A DNA stretch of 64,000 bases from Conyzicola nivalis_A (GTDB lineage: Bacteria; Actinomycetota; Actinomycetes; Actinomycetales; Microbacteriaceae): assembly GCF_040548875.1 (NCBI RefSeq), contig NZ_JBEPSJ010000002.1, positions 62,001 to 126,000 on the forward strand, written 5' to 3'. Made by a program: the position numbers and the translations under genes. This document shows, piece after piece, positions 25,758-34,117 of the stretch. Each line of letters opens with the position of its first letter. The first letter of the stretch is position 1. Under the pieces are notes generated by a model, which had not been told where the DNA came from, did not search any database, and saw nothing but the letters and a program-made list of their open reading frames with translations.

Positions 25758-26812
25758 GCGGCTTCTTCTCCGGTGTCGGCGTCGTTCTGTCGCTCGAGCT
25801 GCGGCAGCGCGTGCGCGGCGTCGCCTGGTACGTGCTGCTGGGCGTGTTCGTTGTGCTCATCGCGATCGTGACCACGCTGCTCACGGTGGCGCTGAACGGC
25901 TTCGGCATGAGCACGACGGAGCGCGGCGTCGGCGCGGGCATCTACTCGACGATCATCTACTTCGTGCTGCTGCTCGGCACCCTCGTCGTTCCCGCGCTCA
26001 GCGGCAATGCGATCAACGGCGATCGTGACGCGGGAACGCTCGCGACGACGCAGATCACCCTCATCACGACGTGGCAGCTGGTGCTCGGCAAGTTTCTCGC
26101 CGCGTGGATCACCGCCCTCGCGTTTCTCGTCGCCGCTCTGCCGTTCATCGTCTTCTCGGCGCTCGTCGGCGGGCTCAGCCCGGTCACCGTTCTGGTCTCC
26201 GCGGCCGTGCTGGCCGTCGAGCTGGGCGTCGTCGCCGCCATCGGCGTCGGGCTCTCGGGCATTCTGACCCGCTCGCTGTTCTCGATCGTTCTCACCTATC
26301 TCGTTGTCGCGGCGCTGAGCATCGGAACGCTCATCACCTTCGCGCTCGGCGGCATCACCGTGCAGACGGAGCGAACCACCACCGTCATCAGCGGCGTGGA
26401 GTACGACTCCGACGGCCGCACCCTCGAGTGCGGCGAGCCGATGGTCACGCCGCAGACGGTTCCGCGGTTCGACCTGTTCTGGGGCGTTCTCGTCGCGAAC
26501 CCGTACGTGCTTCTCGCGGACGCCGTTCCGACGACCTACAACAACGGCTACCCCGACGACCTGTTCGGCTACATCAAGTTCGCGACCCGCTCGGCGCAGA
26601 TCACCCCGCAGGACTCGGTCTACAACGAGTGCGACCCGAACGCCTCGAATACCGCATCGCCGACCGCCGAGGAGACGATCGATTCGACGATTCCCGGATG
26701 GTTTGTGGGGCTCTTCATCCACCTCCTGCTCGCCGGCGGCGCCCTGTACTGGGCCTGGGCCCGCACCGACACCCCCGCCGGTCGCCTCCCGAAGGGAAGT
26801 CGCGTCGCATAG
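25754..26812 (+). CDS. ABC exporter permease
   Basis: 352 aa. First hydrophobic helix at VRGVAWYVLLGVFVVLIAIVTTLLTVAL, then GDRDAGTLATTQITLITTWQLVLGKFLAAWITAL, the ABC-2-type motif after the second helix. An extracytoplasmic loop of roughly 110 residues (about 215-320) with two or three Cys lies before the last helix. Coupled to the ATPase upstream. Substrate unknown; the large loop suggests interaction with cell-wall or secreted material. Confidence 0.9.
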   Translation: MSGFFSGVGVVLSLELRQRVRGVAWYVLLGVFVVLIAIVTTLLTVALNGFGMSTTERGVGAGIYSTIIYFVLLLGTLVVPALSGNAINGDRDAGTLATTQITLITTWQLVLGKFLAAWITALAFLVAALPFIVFSALVGGLSPVTVLVSAAVLAVELGVVAAIGVGLSGILTRSLFSIVLTYLVVAALSIGTLITFALGGITVQTERTTTVISGVEYDSDGRTLECGEPMVTPQTVPRFDLFWGVLVANPYVLLADAVPTTYNNGYPDDLFGYIKFATRSAQITPQDSVYNECDPNASNTASPTAEETIDSTIPGWFVGLFIHLLLAGGALYWAWARTDTPAGRLPKGSRVA

Positions 26813-26900
26813 TCCCAGGACGAACGCGGGTCACGCAGCAGGAGGGAGGCGGCGGGTCGCGTAGCCCAACGGCGAGTCGGACCCGAAATGCGGATTCCGA

Positions 26901-27160
26901 AGGGGACCGAGCGGGACGCTCGAAAGGTAAGCCGAGCGGGCGGTGCCGAAGTTGAGCCGAGCCGGAAGCGCGAAAGGGAGCCGAGCGGGCGGCGCCGAAC
27001 GTAAGCGAAGCCGGACGCGCGAAGGGGAAGCCGAGCGGGCAGTGCCGAACGTAAGCCAAGCGGGACGCGCGAAAGGGAAGCCGAGCAGGCGGCGCCGAAC
27101 GTAAGCCAAGCGGGACGCTCGAAAGGGAAGCCGAGCGGGCGGCGCCGGAGGGAAGCCGAG
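26901..27160. repeat. 50-bp tandem repeat, about 5-6 copies, in a 376-bp gene-free stretch
   Basis: Units at 26931-26979 (49 bp), 26980-27029, 27030-27079 and 27080-27129, with partial units at 26901-26930 and 27130-27160. Each begins GCCGAGCGGGCGGCGCCGAA and ends near CGAAAGGGAA. 50 is not a multiple of three and no unit has spacer-like variable sequence, so it is neither coding nor CRISPR. It lies between convergent genes; the rest of 26813-27188 shows nothing else I can name. Confidence 0.9.
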
Positions 27161-27188
27161 AGCCGGGATCGGAAGTGAGCGATCGGCA

Positions 27189-28652
27189 TCACGCGCTCTC
27201 CCGGCGGCGCAAGTCTCCATCCGCCAGAATGCCCTCCGGAGCCGATGTCACCGCTCGCGCGAGCTCCCGCTCCCGCTCCCGCAGCAGGTCGCGCATCGCC
27301 GCGCTCTTCGACGGCATGCGCCTTCGCGTTCGGCTCGCGTCGACGTCGGCGGGCGGCACGAGGAAGTACTCCGAGCCAACTCGCTCGATCTCCCAACCGT
27401 TGTTATGCAGGAGCAGGTGGTGGAACTTGCACAGCAATACCCCGTCGGCGATGTTCGTCTCACCTCCGTCTCTGGCCCAGAAGTTGATGTGGTGCGCCTC
27501 GCACATCGACGGCGCACGTTCGCAATTGCCGAACAGACAGCCGCCGTCTCTCACGGCGAGGGCTATTCGCTGTTTCTTGGTGAAGAACCGCTGTTCCCTG
27601 CCGACATCGAGCGGCTGACCGAAAGCGTCGATCGTGACCGGCGTTATGTCTGCGGTGCAGGCGATGCGAGCGACCGTGTCGATCGATATCGGGTCGGACG
27701 ATCCCTCGATGCGCCCGTGGCCGCTGCCGGTCTCGAGCGCCTTCTCCGTGACTAGGACCCGGATCGCCGCGGCGCCTGTTCCGAGCAGTTGGCTCGAGTC
27801 GGCATCGGCTCCGGCCTGCAGCAGGCCCAGCATCGTGTCGGAGGCGAGCTGCTCGATCGAGCGCGGATCGTCGAGGATGCGGTCGGCGGTTTCTTTGTTC
27901 GAGCCGCTGACGAAGCGCACACCGCGCTTCGGCGAGGTGGCGCGATCGTAGAGCTCGGTGACGACCGCGTAGCTCTCGGGCTCGAGCTCCCAGACGATGC
28001 GCCCCATGCCGTTCGGCAGCCGATAGTGCCGCAGCGACCTGCGCTCGAAACGCTCGCGTTCCCGCTCGGCGATGCCGGCCTCGTCGAGTTCGTCGCGCAG
28101 TTCGCGCGCCCGGCGTTGCAGCCGGTCGACGTCGAGCGTCGCCGCCTCGGTGACCAGCAACGCCGCAGCAGCCGCAAGAGCGTCGGCATCGACGGCGGCA
28201 CTCGGCGACCCGAGCCCCGTGCGAATCGCATCGGCCGCGCCGACCGGTAGAGAGCCGTCGGCCACGGCGGCGACTACCGACGCCAGCCATGGCTCGAACG
28301 ATGTCTCGACGGCGGCCTCGCGCACCATGCGCCCCACGCGCACGGCCGTGCCCGCATCGCGTCCGCTCGACCCGGTGGTCGCCTTGACCATCTCCTCAGG
28401 GCTGCGATAGCCCTCCCTTTGCGCGAGACCGGAGTGACCGAGCTCACGTGTGGACCGGGCAGCGATCTCACCGGCGACGAGAGCCAGATGCGCCTCGGCC
28501 AGATGCTTCTCCTGCGCGGCAAGTCGGCTCAGCTCGACGAGAGCCGCGTCATCCGTCGCTTGGAAATCGGCGACGTTCTTCGACACCGCGGACAACGCGG
28601 CGACAGCAGCAGCGAACTGCTCTGTGAGGCCGGATGCTGGGGTCGTTTGCAT
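27189..28652 (-). CDS. DUF222/HNH endonuclease (13E12 repeat family)
   Basis: 487 aa. The N-terminal and central part is the DUF222 domain (AREKHLAEAHLALVAGEIAARSTRELG region through the RRSLRHYRLPNGMGRIVWELEPE region). The C-terminal HNH domain has CLFGNCERAPSMCEAHHINFWARDGG and LLCKFHHLLLHNNGWEI, with the paired His-His and Cys ligands intact. In mycobacteria these proteins belong to the 13E12 multi-copy family. Their role is not established, though mobility is suspected. Start ATG 28652 with GAGG six bases upstream. Uniquely here, different tandem repeat tracts flank both ends. Confidence 0.9.
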   Translation of the reverse strand: MQTTPASGLTEQFAAAVAALSAVSKNVADFQATDDAALVELSRLAAQEKHLAEAHLALVAGEIAARSTRELGHSGLAQREGYRSPEEMVKATTGSSGRDAGTAVRVGRMVREAAVETSFEPWLASVVAAVADGSLPVGAADAIRTGLGSPSAAVDADALAAAAALLVTEAATLDVDRLQRRARELRDELDEAGIAERERERFERRSLRHYRLPNGMGRIVWELEPESYAVVTELYDRATSPKRGVRFVSGSNKETADRILDDPRSIEQLASDTMLGLLQAGADADSSQLLGTGAAAIRVLVTEKALETGSGHGRIEGSSDPISIDTVARIACTADITPVTIDAFGQPLDVGREQRFFTKKQRIALAVRDGGCLFGNCERAPSMCEAHHINFWARDGGETNIADGVLLCKFHHLLLHNNGWEIERVGSEYFLVPPADVDASRTRRRMPSKSAAMRDLLRERERELARAVTSAPEGILADGDLRRRESA

Positions 28653-28785
28653 GCCTCAATTTTCCCACTTCGAAGGTATGTTCGAACAGATTCGAGTGAA
28701 AAGGGTGAAGAAAAACAGCGGTCTGTGGAGAAGTGGAGGAGAGGAGGGGATTCCGGAGATGGCGGGAGCGTGCAACCGGAGGGGG

Positions 28786-28935
28786 CCGAGGCGGAGACGA
28801 GACGAGGCGAGACGGAGACGAGACGAGACGAGACGAGGCGAGACGGAGACGAGACGAGAGGAGGCGGAGACGAGACGAGACGAGACGAGACGAGGCGAGG
28901 CGGAGAGACGGAGGCGAGGCGAGGGGCCGAGGCGG
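28786..28935. repeat. CGAGA-type pentanucleotide tract upstream of the DUF222/HNH gene
   Basis: An irregular array of CGAGA and CGAGG pentamers interrupted by GGAGA, occupying about half of the 362-bp gap 28653-29014. All six frames through it are nearly stop-free because of the simple composition, so the open frames seen there are not genes. The rest of the gap shows no promoter or RNA I can name. Confidence 0.85.
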
Positions 28936-29014
28936 ATAGGCGGGAGGCCGAAGCGAAGCGACGCCCCGAACGAGACCGGGAAGCGAAGGAGAACGGGAGA
29001 GAAGCCCCGAACCC

Positions 29015-29728
29015 CTAGACCGCCGGCATCCCGATGATCCCCGCGTCGACGCCGCCGTCCTTCTCGACGTCGCGAATCTCGTCCTGCAGCTCGCGAAGCA
29101 CCGTGCGCAGCGCCCGCTCGGCGTCGAGCCCGTTCGCGCGTGCCGAGGTCACGATGGCGAGCAGGACGCCGCCGAGTTCCTCTTCGCTCGAGAGGGCGAG
29201 GGCCGCGGGGGCATCCGCGTCGAGGATCCCGATCTTCTCCGCCTTGCCGAGCACCTTGTCGGCGAGCGCCAGCGCCGGCATGCTCTGCGGGATCCCGTCG
29301 AGCACGCTCGTGCGGTGCGACTTGTCGGCCTTCTTCAGCTCGTCCCACATGCCGCTGACGTCAGAGCCCGACTGGATGTTCAGCGCGTCCTTCTGAGCGG
29401 AGTCGCCGAAGACGTGCGGGTGCCGCCCGATCATCTTCGCGGTCATGTTCGCCGCGACATCCTCCAGCGTGAACTCCTCGCCGGGCGTGTGCGCCGCGAT
29501 GTCCGCGTGGAACACGACCTGGTACAGCACGTCGCCGAGCTCCTCGATCATCTCGTCACGGTCTCCGCGCTCGATCGCGTCGACGAGCTCGTAGCTCTCC
29601 TCGACCAGGTATTTCACGAGCGACTCGTGCGTCTGCTCGGCATCCCACGCGCATCCGCCCGGCGCCCGCAGCTTCTCGAGTACGGCGATCAATTCTTCGA
29701 GCTTCGGATGCTGCGTGGCCTCAGTCAT
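29015..29728 (-). CDS. mazG: MazG nucleoside triphosphate pyrophosphohydrolase
   Basis: 237 aa. It hydrolyses NTPs or dNTPs to monophosphates and pyrophosphate. The metal-binding motif EE-SYE (43-47) with EELGD (62-66) is intact, and CAWDAEQTHESLVKYLVEE precedes it. The protein seems to have one complete MazG domain and a shorter second part. Its first eight bases overlap the end of the upstream esterase gene. Confidence 0.95.
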   Translation of the reverse strand: MTEATQHPKLEELIAVLEKLRAPGGCAWDAEQTHESLVKYLVEESYELVDAIERGDRDEMIEELGDVLYQVVFHADIAAHTPGEEFTLEDVAANMTAKMIGRHPHVFGDSAQKDALNIQSGSDVSGMWDELKKADKSHRTSVLDGIPQSMPALALADKVLGKAEKIGILDADAPAALALSSEEELGGVLLAIVTSARANGLDAERALRTVLRELQDEIRDVEKDGGVDAGIIGMPAV

Positions 29729-32072
29729 GCGTCCATCCTGTCACCCCCGCCGGGTGCCGCACCCGTCGGAGCCGCCGCGCAGCGAGCAGACCCGAGCCGA
29801 GCAGCACCAGCAGCGCCGCGACGGCGAACGCACGGGTGATGTCGGCGCCGGTCGCGCCGAGCACCCCGACGAAGGCGGGCCGAGAATAAGGCCCGGCATC
29901 GGACACGCCGCCGGGCACGGCCCCCACCCCCGCCACGACCGCGTCGAACCCGACCTTCACGAGCACCACGTCGCCGCCGCCCACGTTCGTCGCCCCGTCG
30001 ACCTGCCCGTAGCTGAGCGCCTGGATCCACGTCGACCCGCCGCCCGAGGCGTAGATGTTGGCCTCGTCGAAGTCGTCGGCCCCGTCGCGCGCGGCGGAGC
30101 CGAACTGCGCCCGCTCGACCACGGCACCGGTCGCCTCGAGGGTCATCGTGAAGATGTCGACGCCGCCGGATGACGCGGCGATCGAGCCGCTCGTGTGACC
30201 GACGATGAGCAGCCGGCCCGAGGCATCCGCCGCGATCGCCGCACCGCGGTCGTCGCCCGACGATCCGTCTTGCGTCGTCCACTGCACGGTTCCGTCGGCG
30301 GCGAGCGCTGTCGCAAAGACGTCGGTCGATCCGGCGGATGCCTCGCCGACCACTCCCCCGGTGAACCCGGTCGCGGCCACTCCGGTTGCCGTCGCCACGA
30401 GCGACGACACCTGGTCGGTCTCGCTGCTGCCGACGGTCGTGATCCACTCGCGCGCGCCTGCCGCGTCGAAGCGCGCCACCCACCCGTCGTAGCCGCCCGC
30501 GCCGGTCGCTCCGGGCATCGCGGCGCCCGCGGTCCCGCCGACATACACGCCTCCGTTGGGGGCGGCCGCGACGGCGAACCCCTTGTCTTCGCCGCTGCTG
30601 CCGAACTGGGTCGCCCAGAGCACGGTGCCCGACGCGTCGACGTGGGCGACGACCGCGTCCTTGTCGCCCGCGCTGGTTCCGCCGGCGATCGCGCCCGAGG
30701 TGTAGCCGGTGACGAAAGCTCCGCCCGCGCCGTCCGCGGCGATGCCATACACGCGGTCGGCGGCGGCCTGGGCGCCGAAGGTGGTGCGCCACTGAACCGT
30801 TCCGTCGGCGGCCAGCTTCACCGCCAGCGCGTCGTCGTTCTGGCTGGCGCCCGCGTGGTCCTGTCGCACGTACCCTCCCACGATCGACGCACCGCCCGTT
30901 CCGTCGGCGATACCGTAGGCGCGCTCGTTCAGCGCCGTGGCGACGGGTGTGACCCACCGCTGGGCGCCCGCGGCGTCGAGGCTCTGCACGAGAATGTCGA
31001 ACCCGCCGAGCGCGGGCTGGCCGAGCATCGGGCCGGCCGCGTTGACGACCTGCACGACGCTGCCGTCCGACCGGCCGAGCACGCCGCCCGCACGGTCGTC
31101 GCCCGGCGATCCGAACTGGCTGCCCTCGAACGGCGCAGGCGGCGTGGTCTGCAGGTAGCCGGCCAGGTCGCGCAGCCCCTCACGGAACCCGGCGTCCCAC
31201 ACACCCCAGTCGTGACCGCCGTTGTACACACGCATCTCGGCGCTGATCCCCGGCACGCGCTTGGCCTTGTTGTAGAGGGTCGCCGCCTCGTAGTCGAGAT
31301 CGTGGATCGCGTCCTGCGGCAGCGGGTTCGCCCACTCATCGTCTCCGACGGCGATGAAGAGGTGCACGGGCAGCGCGGGGTCGAAGTCCGCGAACGCGGT
31401 CGGATAGCTGAGCTGCTGGTAGCGCGACTCGTCGTAGAGCGCGGCGCCGACGCCGTAGGCGCCGAACTCGCGGGTCGACGAGTCGACCGGGGTCGACGGA
31501 AAGTAGACGGCGGGGCTGAGCACGATGCCGGCCGAGAACGTGTCCTGGTGCACGGTCGCGAACCGCAGCGCGCCCGCGCCGCCCATCGAGTACCCGCCGA
31601 CGGCTCGCGCCGCCCGGTCGTCGACGGTCGGGAAGCTCGCGTCGATGTGGTCGACGAGGTCGACGGTGAAGCCGGTCTCAACCGCTGCGGTGGCGGGGGC
31701 GCCGGTGTAGAGCGAGTCGACGTAGTAGTTGCCGCGGTCGCTCCACGGCGCGTCGGGCATCACGACGATCATCGGCGGGATCTCCCCCGCCGCGATCAGC
31801 TCGTCGAGCGCCCCGGCCTCCTGCTGCCACGCGGCCTGCGAGTCGCCGCGCCCGTGCAGCAGGTACAGCGTCGGGTACCTGGTGGCCCCGCTCGCGTCGT
31901 AGCCGTTCGGCAGGTAGACGGTGTAGTCGATCGCCCCGCCGATCGCGGCGCTCTGCACCGAGCCGGGCACGAGCTGGCTCGGTGCCGCCTGGGCCGGTGC
32001 GACTCCGGCGAGAACGGATGCCGCGGCGAGCACGAGCGTTGTCGAGATGCCGAACTGCGTCTTCCACTTCAT
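29721..32072 (-). CDS. secreted esterase fused to a beta-propeller-like repeat domain with a C-terminal anchor
   Basis: 783 aa. Signal peptide ending APAQA (about 29). Residues about 35-310 are an esterase D/Fes-type alpha/beta hydrolase with LLHGRGDS, the nucleophile elbow GGYSMGG (S162) and a catalytic His in NGGHDWGVW. Residues about 315-700 hold eight or so repeats of the form GTVQWTTQFGSSGDDRG...GGVYVGGTSG, the SBBP-type propeller signature. A hydrophobic helix and Arg-rich tail (about 745-775) end the protein without an LPXTG motif. Extracellular polymer or glycan ester hydrolysis is likely. Good AAGGAA ribosome binding site. Confidence 0.85.
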   Translation of the reverse strand: MKWKTQFGISTTLVLAAASVLAGVAPAQAAPSQLVPGSVQSAAIGGAIDYTVYLPNGYDASGATRYPTLYLLHGRGDSQAAWQQEAGALDELIAAGEIPPMIVVMPDAPWSDRGNYYVDSLYTGAPATAAVETGFTVDLVDHIDASFPTVDDRAARAVGGYSMGGAGALRFATVHQDTFSAGIVLSPAVYFPSTPVDSSTREFGAYGVGAALYDESRYQQLSYPTAFADFDPALPVHLFIAVGDDEWANPLPQDAIHDLDYEAATLYNKAKRVPGISAEMRVYNGGHDWGVWDAGFREGLRDLAGYLQTTPPAPFEGSQFGSPGDDRAGGVLGRSDGSVVQVVNAAGPMLGQPALGGFDILVQSLDAAGAQRWVTPVATALNERAYGIADGTGGASIVGGYVRQDHAGASQNDDALAVKLAADGTVQWRTTFGAQAAADRVYGIAADGAGGAFVTGYTSGAIAGGTSAGDKDAVVAHVDASGTVLWATQFGSSGEDKGFAVAAAPNGGVYVGGTAGAAMPGATGAGGYDGWVARFDAAGAREWITTVGSSETDQVSSLVATATGVAATGFTGGVVGEASAGSTDVFATALAADGTVQWTTQDGSSGDDRGAAIAADASGRLLIVGHTSGSIAASSGGVDIFTMTLEATGAVVERAQFGSAARDGADDFDEANIYASGGGSTWIQALSYGQVDGATNVGGGDVVLVKVGFDAVVAGVGAVPGGVSDAGPYSRPAFVGVLGATGADITRAFAVAALLVLLGSGLLAARRLRRVRHPAGVTGWTHD

Positions 32073-32102
32073 TGTGGTTCCTTACGTCGGTGTGCGGGTT
32101 GT

Positions 32103-32930
32103 CTATCGGGGCAGTGCTGCGGCGAGCGCCAGAATCGACCGCGCGCGGCCGACCATCGCGCCGTCGACCATGTCGCCGTTGGCGAGCGTCGAGACGCCGC
32201 CCGAGCCGGTGGCCGCGAGAACGGACTCCGCCCACGCGAGCTGCGCGGCGTCGGGGCGGAACACGTCGGCGATGACCGACAGCTGAGAAGGGTGGATGGC
32301 TGTGCGCCCGACCCACCCGAGGTCGCGTCCGCGCTCGGTGTCGGCGCGCAGGCCGTCGAGGTCGCGGATGCCCGGGTACGCCGACAGCATGGGCGCCGGC
32401 AGCCCGGCCGCGCGCGCCGCGAACAGCACCCGCATGCGCGCGTAGTCCATCGCCGCGGGCGCACGGGTGCCGAGGTCGCTCGCGAGGTCGCTCTCGCCGA
32501 GCGCGAGCCGCGTCACCGCGGAGTGCGCGGCGAGCGCGAGGGCCCCCTCCACCCCGAGGGCGGTCTCGAACAGGGCGGTGAGCGGATGACCCGGAACGGC
32601 CCGAGCCACCACGTCGAGGTCGCTCAGGCTCTCGACCTTCGGAACCCGGAGCTCGAACTCGGCGTCGACGGCGGCGAGCGCGGCGAGGTCGAGCGGCTCC
32701 CCCGCGTTGATGCGCACCTGGACCACGGTGCAGCCGGGAGCCCGTGCTCGCAGCCACGACGCGACGGCCTCCCTCGCGGAGGCCTTGTGCGCGTCGGCGA
32801 CCGCGTCTTCGAGGTCGAGGATGACCAGCTGCGCGCCGGTCGCGACGGCCTTGTCGAAGCGCTCGGGCCGGTCGCCCGGCACGTAGAGGCCGGTGACGAT
32901 GGGCGCGTTGACGGGTGGGGCGACAGTCAT
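32103..32930 (-). CDS. HpcH/HpaI-type CoA ester lyase (CitE-like)
   Basis: 275 aa from ATG 32930, which overlaps the CoA-transferase stop (ATGA). A citrate-lyase-beta/malyl-CoA-lyase TIM barrel: TGLYVPGDRPERFDKAVATGAQLVILDLEDAVADAHKASAREAV at the N-terminus, metal ligands E in LFETALGVEGAL and D in LALGESDLASDLG. The family cleaves 3-hydroxyacyl-CoA esters such as malyl- or citramalyl-CoA. Placed directly after a CaiB-type CoA transferase, it should split the CoA ester that enzyme forms. The acid is unknown. Last gene of the catabolic cluster. Confidence 0.9.
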   Translation of the reverse strand: MTVAPPVNAPIVTGLYVPGDRPERFDKAVATGAQLVILDLEDAVADAHKASAREAVASWLRARAPGCTVVQVRINAGEPLDLAALAAVDAEFELRVPKVESLSDLDVVARAVPGHPLTALFETALGVEGALALAAHSAVTRLALGESDLASDLGTRAPAAMDYARMRVLFAARAAGLPAPMLSAYPGIRDLDGLRADTERGRDLGWVGRTAIHPSQLSVIADVFRPDAAQLAWAESVLAATGSGGVSTLANGDMVDGAMVGRARSILALAAALPR

Positions 32931-34117
32931 ACGATCCCTCGTTCTCGAAGCGCCGCGAGCTGTTCCGGCGTGACCCCGATGTCGGCGAGCACGTCGTCGG
33001 TGTCGCGGCCGTGGGCGCGTCCGGCCCAGCGGATGTCGCCCGGCGTCTCGGAGAGCCGGAACAGCACGTTCTGCATCTTCACCGGCCCGAGTTCGTCGTC
33101 GTCGACGGTGCGGATAGTGCCGATCGCCTCGTACTGCGGGTCGGCGAGCACGCCGCGCACGTCGTACACGGGGGCGACGGCGGCCTGCGCGTTCTCGAAC
33201 GCCGCGAGCACCTCGGCCGTCGAGCGTTCGGCGATCCAGGACGAGACGGCAGCGTCGAGCTCGTCGGCGTGTTCGGCACGGCTGTGCCCCGAGACGAACC
33301 ACGGTTCATCCGCCAGCTCGCTTCTTCCGACGAGACGGATGACCCGTTCCGCGATCGACTGCGAGCTGGTAGACACCGCGACCCACTCGCCGTCTCCGGT
33401 GCGGTAGACGTTGCGGGGTGCGTTGTTGACCGACCGGTTGCCCGTGCGCTTCTGCACCGTTCCGAGCTGGTCGAACGTGGTGATCTGCCCGCCGAGCAGC
33501 ATAAGAATCGGCTCGATGATGGCCATGTCGACCACCTGGCCGACGCCGGTCGACTCGGCCGAACGCAACGCGACCATGACCGCGTAACTGGTGGCGAGGG
33601 CGGCGATGCCGTCGGCGAGGCCGAACGGCGGAAGCGTCGGCGGCCCGTCGGGCTCCCCGGTGAGCGCGGCGAACCCGCTCATCGCCTCGGCGAGCGAGCC
33701 GAAGCCGGGACGCCCGGAGTACGGCCCGACCTGCCCGAACGCGGTCACACGGGCGATCACCAGGCGCGGGTTCGCGGCCAGCAGCTCGGCGGGTCCGATG
33801 CCCCAGCGCTCGAGCGTGCCCGGCCGGAAGTTCTCGATCAGCACGTCGGCGTCGGCCACGAGCCGCAGCAGCAGGTCCGCGCCGTCGGGCGAGCCGAGGT
33901 TGATGGTGACGGTGCGCTTGTTGCGTCCGAGGGTCTTCCACCACAGGTTGACGCCGTTCTTCGCCGGTCCGTGCCCGCGGGCGGCGTCGGGCTTGGCCGG
34001 GTGCTCGACCTTGATCACGTCGGCCCCGAAGTCGCCGAGGAAGGTCGCGGCGAGGGGACCCGCGAACAGGGTCGAGATGTCGAGCACCCGAACGCCGGCG
34101 AGCGGTGCGGCACTCAC
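32927..34117 (-). CDS. CaiB/BaiF family (class III) CoA transferase
   Basis: 396 aa from GTG 34117, overlapping the upstream stop (GTGA at 34114-34117); the frame continues upstream only as a shadow. The N-terminal signature GVRVLDISTLFAGPLAATFLGDFGADVIKVE is diagnostic, and D169 in FGLADGIAAL aligns with the acyl-carrying Asp of the family. It would move CoA onto a carboxylic acid. Coupling to an HpcH-type lyase downstream suggests activation followed by retro-aldol cleavage. Confidence 0.92.
   Translation of the reverse strand: MSAAPLAGVRVLDISTLFAGPLAATFLGDFGADVIKVEHPAKPDAARGHGPAKNGVNLWWKTLGRNKRTVTINLGSPDGADLLLRLVADADVLIENFRPGTLERWGIGPAELLAANPRLVIARVTAFGQVGPYSGRPGFGSLAEAMSGFAALTGEPDGPPTLPPFGLADGIAALATSYAVMVALRSAESTGVGQVVDMAIIEPILMLLGGQITTFDQLGTVQKRTGNRSVNNAPRNVYRTGDGEWVAVSTSSQSIAERVIRLVGRSELADEPWFVSGHSRAEHADELDAAVSSWIAERSTAEVLAAFENAQAAVAPVYDVRGVLADPQYEAIGTIRTVDDDELGPVKMQNVLFRLSETPGDIRWAGRAHGRDTDDVLADIGVTPEQLAALRERGIV

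Noticed and set aside
26901..27160. CRISPR array
   Set aside because: Repeat units follow each other directly with no unique spacers, and no cas gene is near.
26620..27396. Minus-strand open frames through the 50-bp repeat
   Set aside because: A 50-bp unit shifts frame each copy; the products are low-complexity Arg/Pro/Ala sequence and overlap real genes on both sides.
28419..29037. Long overlapping plus-strand open frames through the CGAGA tract
   Set aside because: The simple repeat has almost no stop codons in any frame; the products are monotonous Arg/Glu/Thr sequences with no start signals and overlap mazG and the HNH gene antisense.
30195..33407. 1070-codon plus-strand open frame
   Set aside because: Antisense shadow of three well-supported minus-strand genes in GC-rich sequence; no domain signature.
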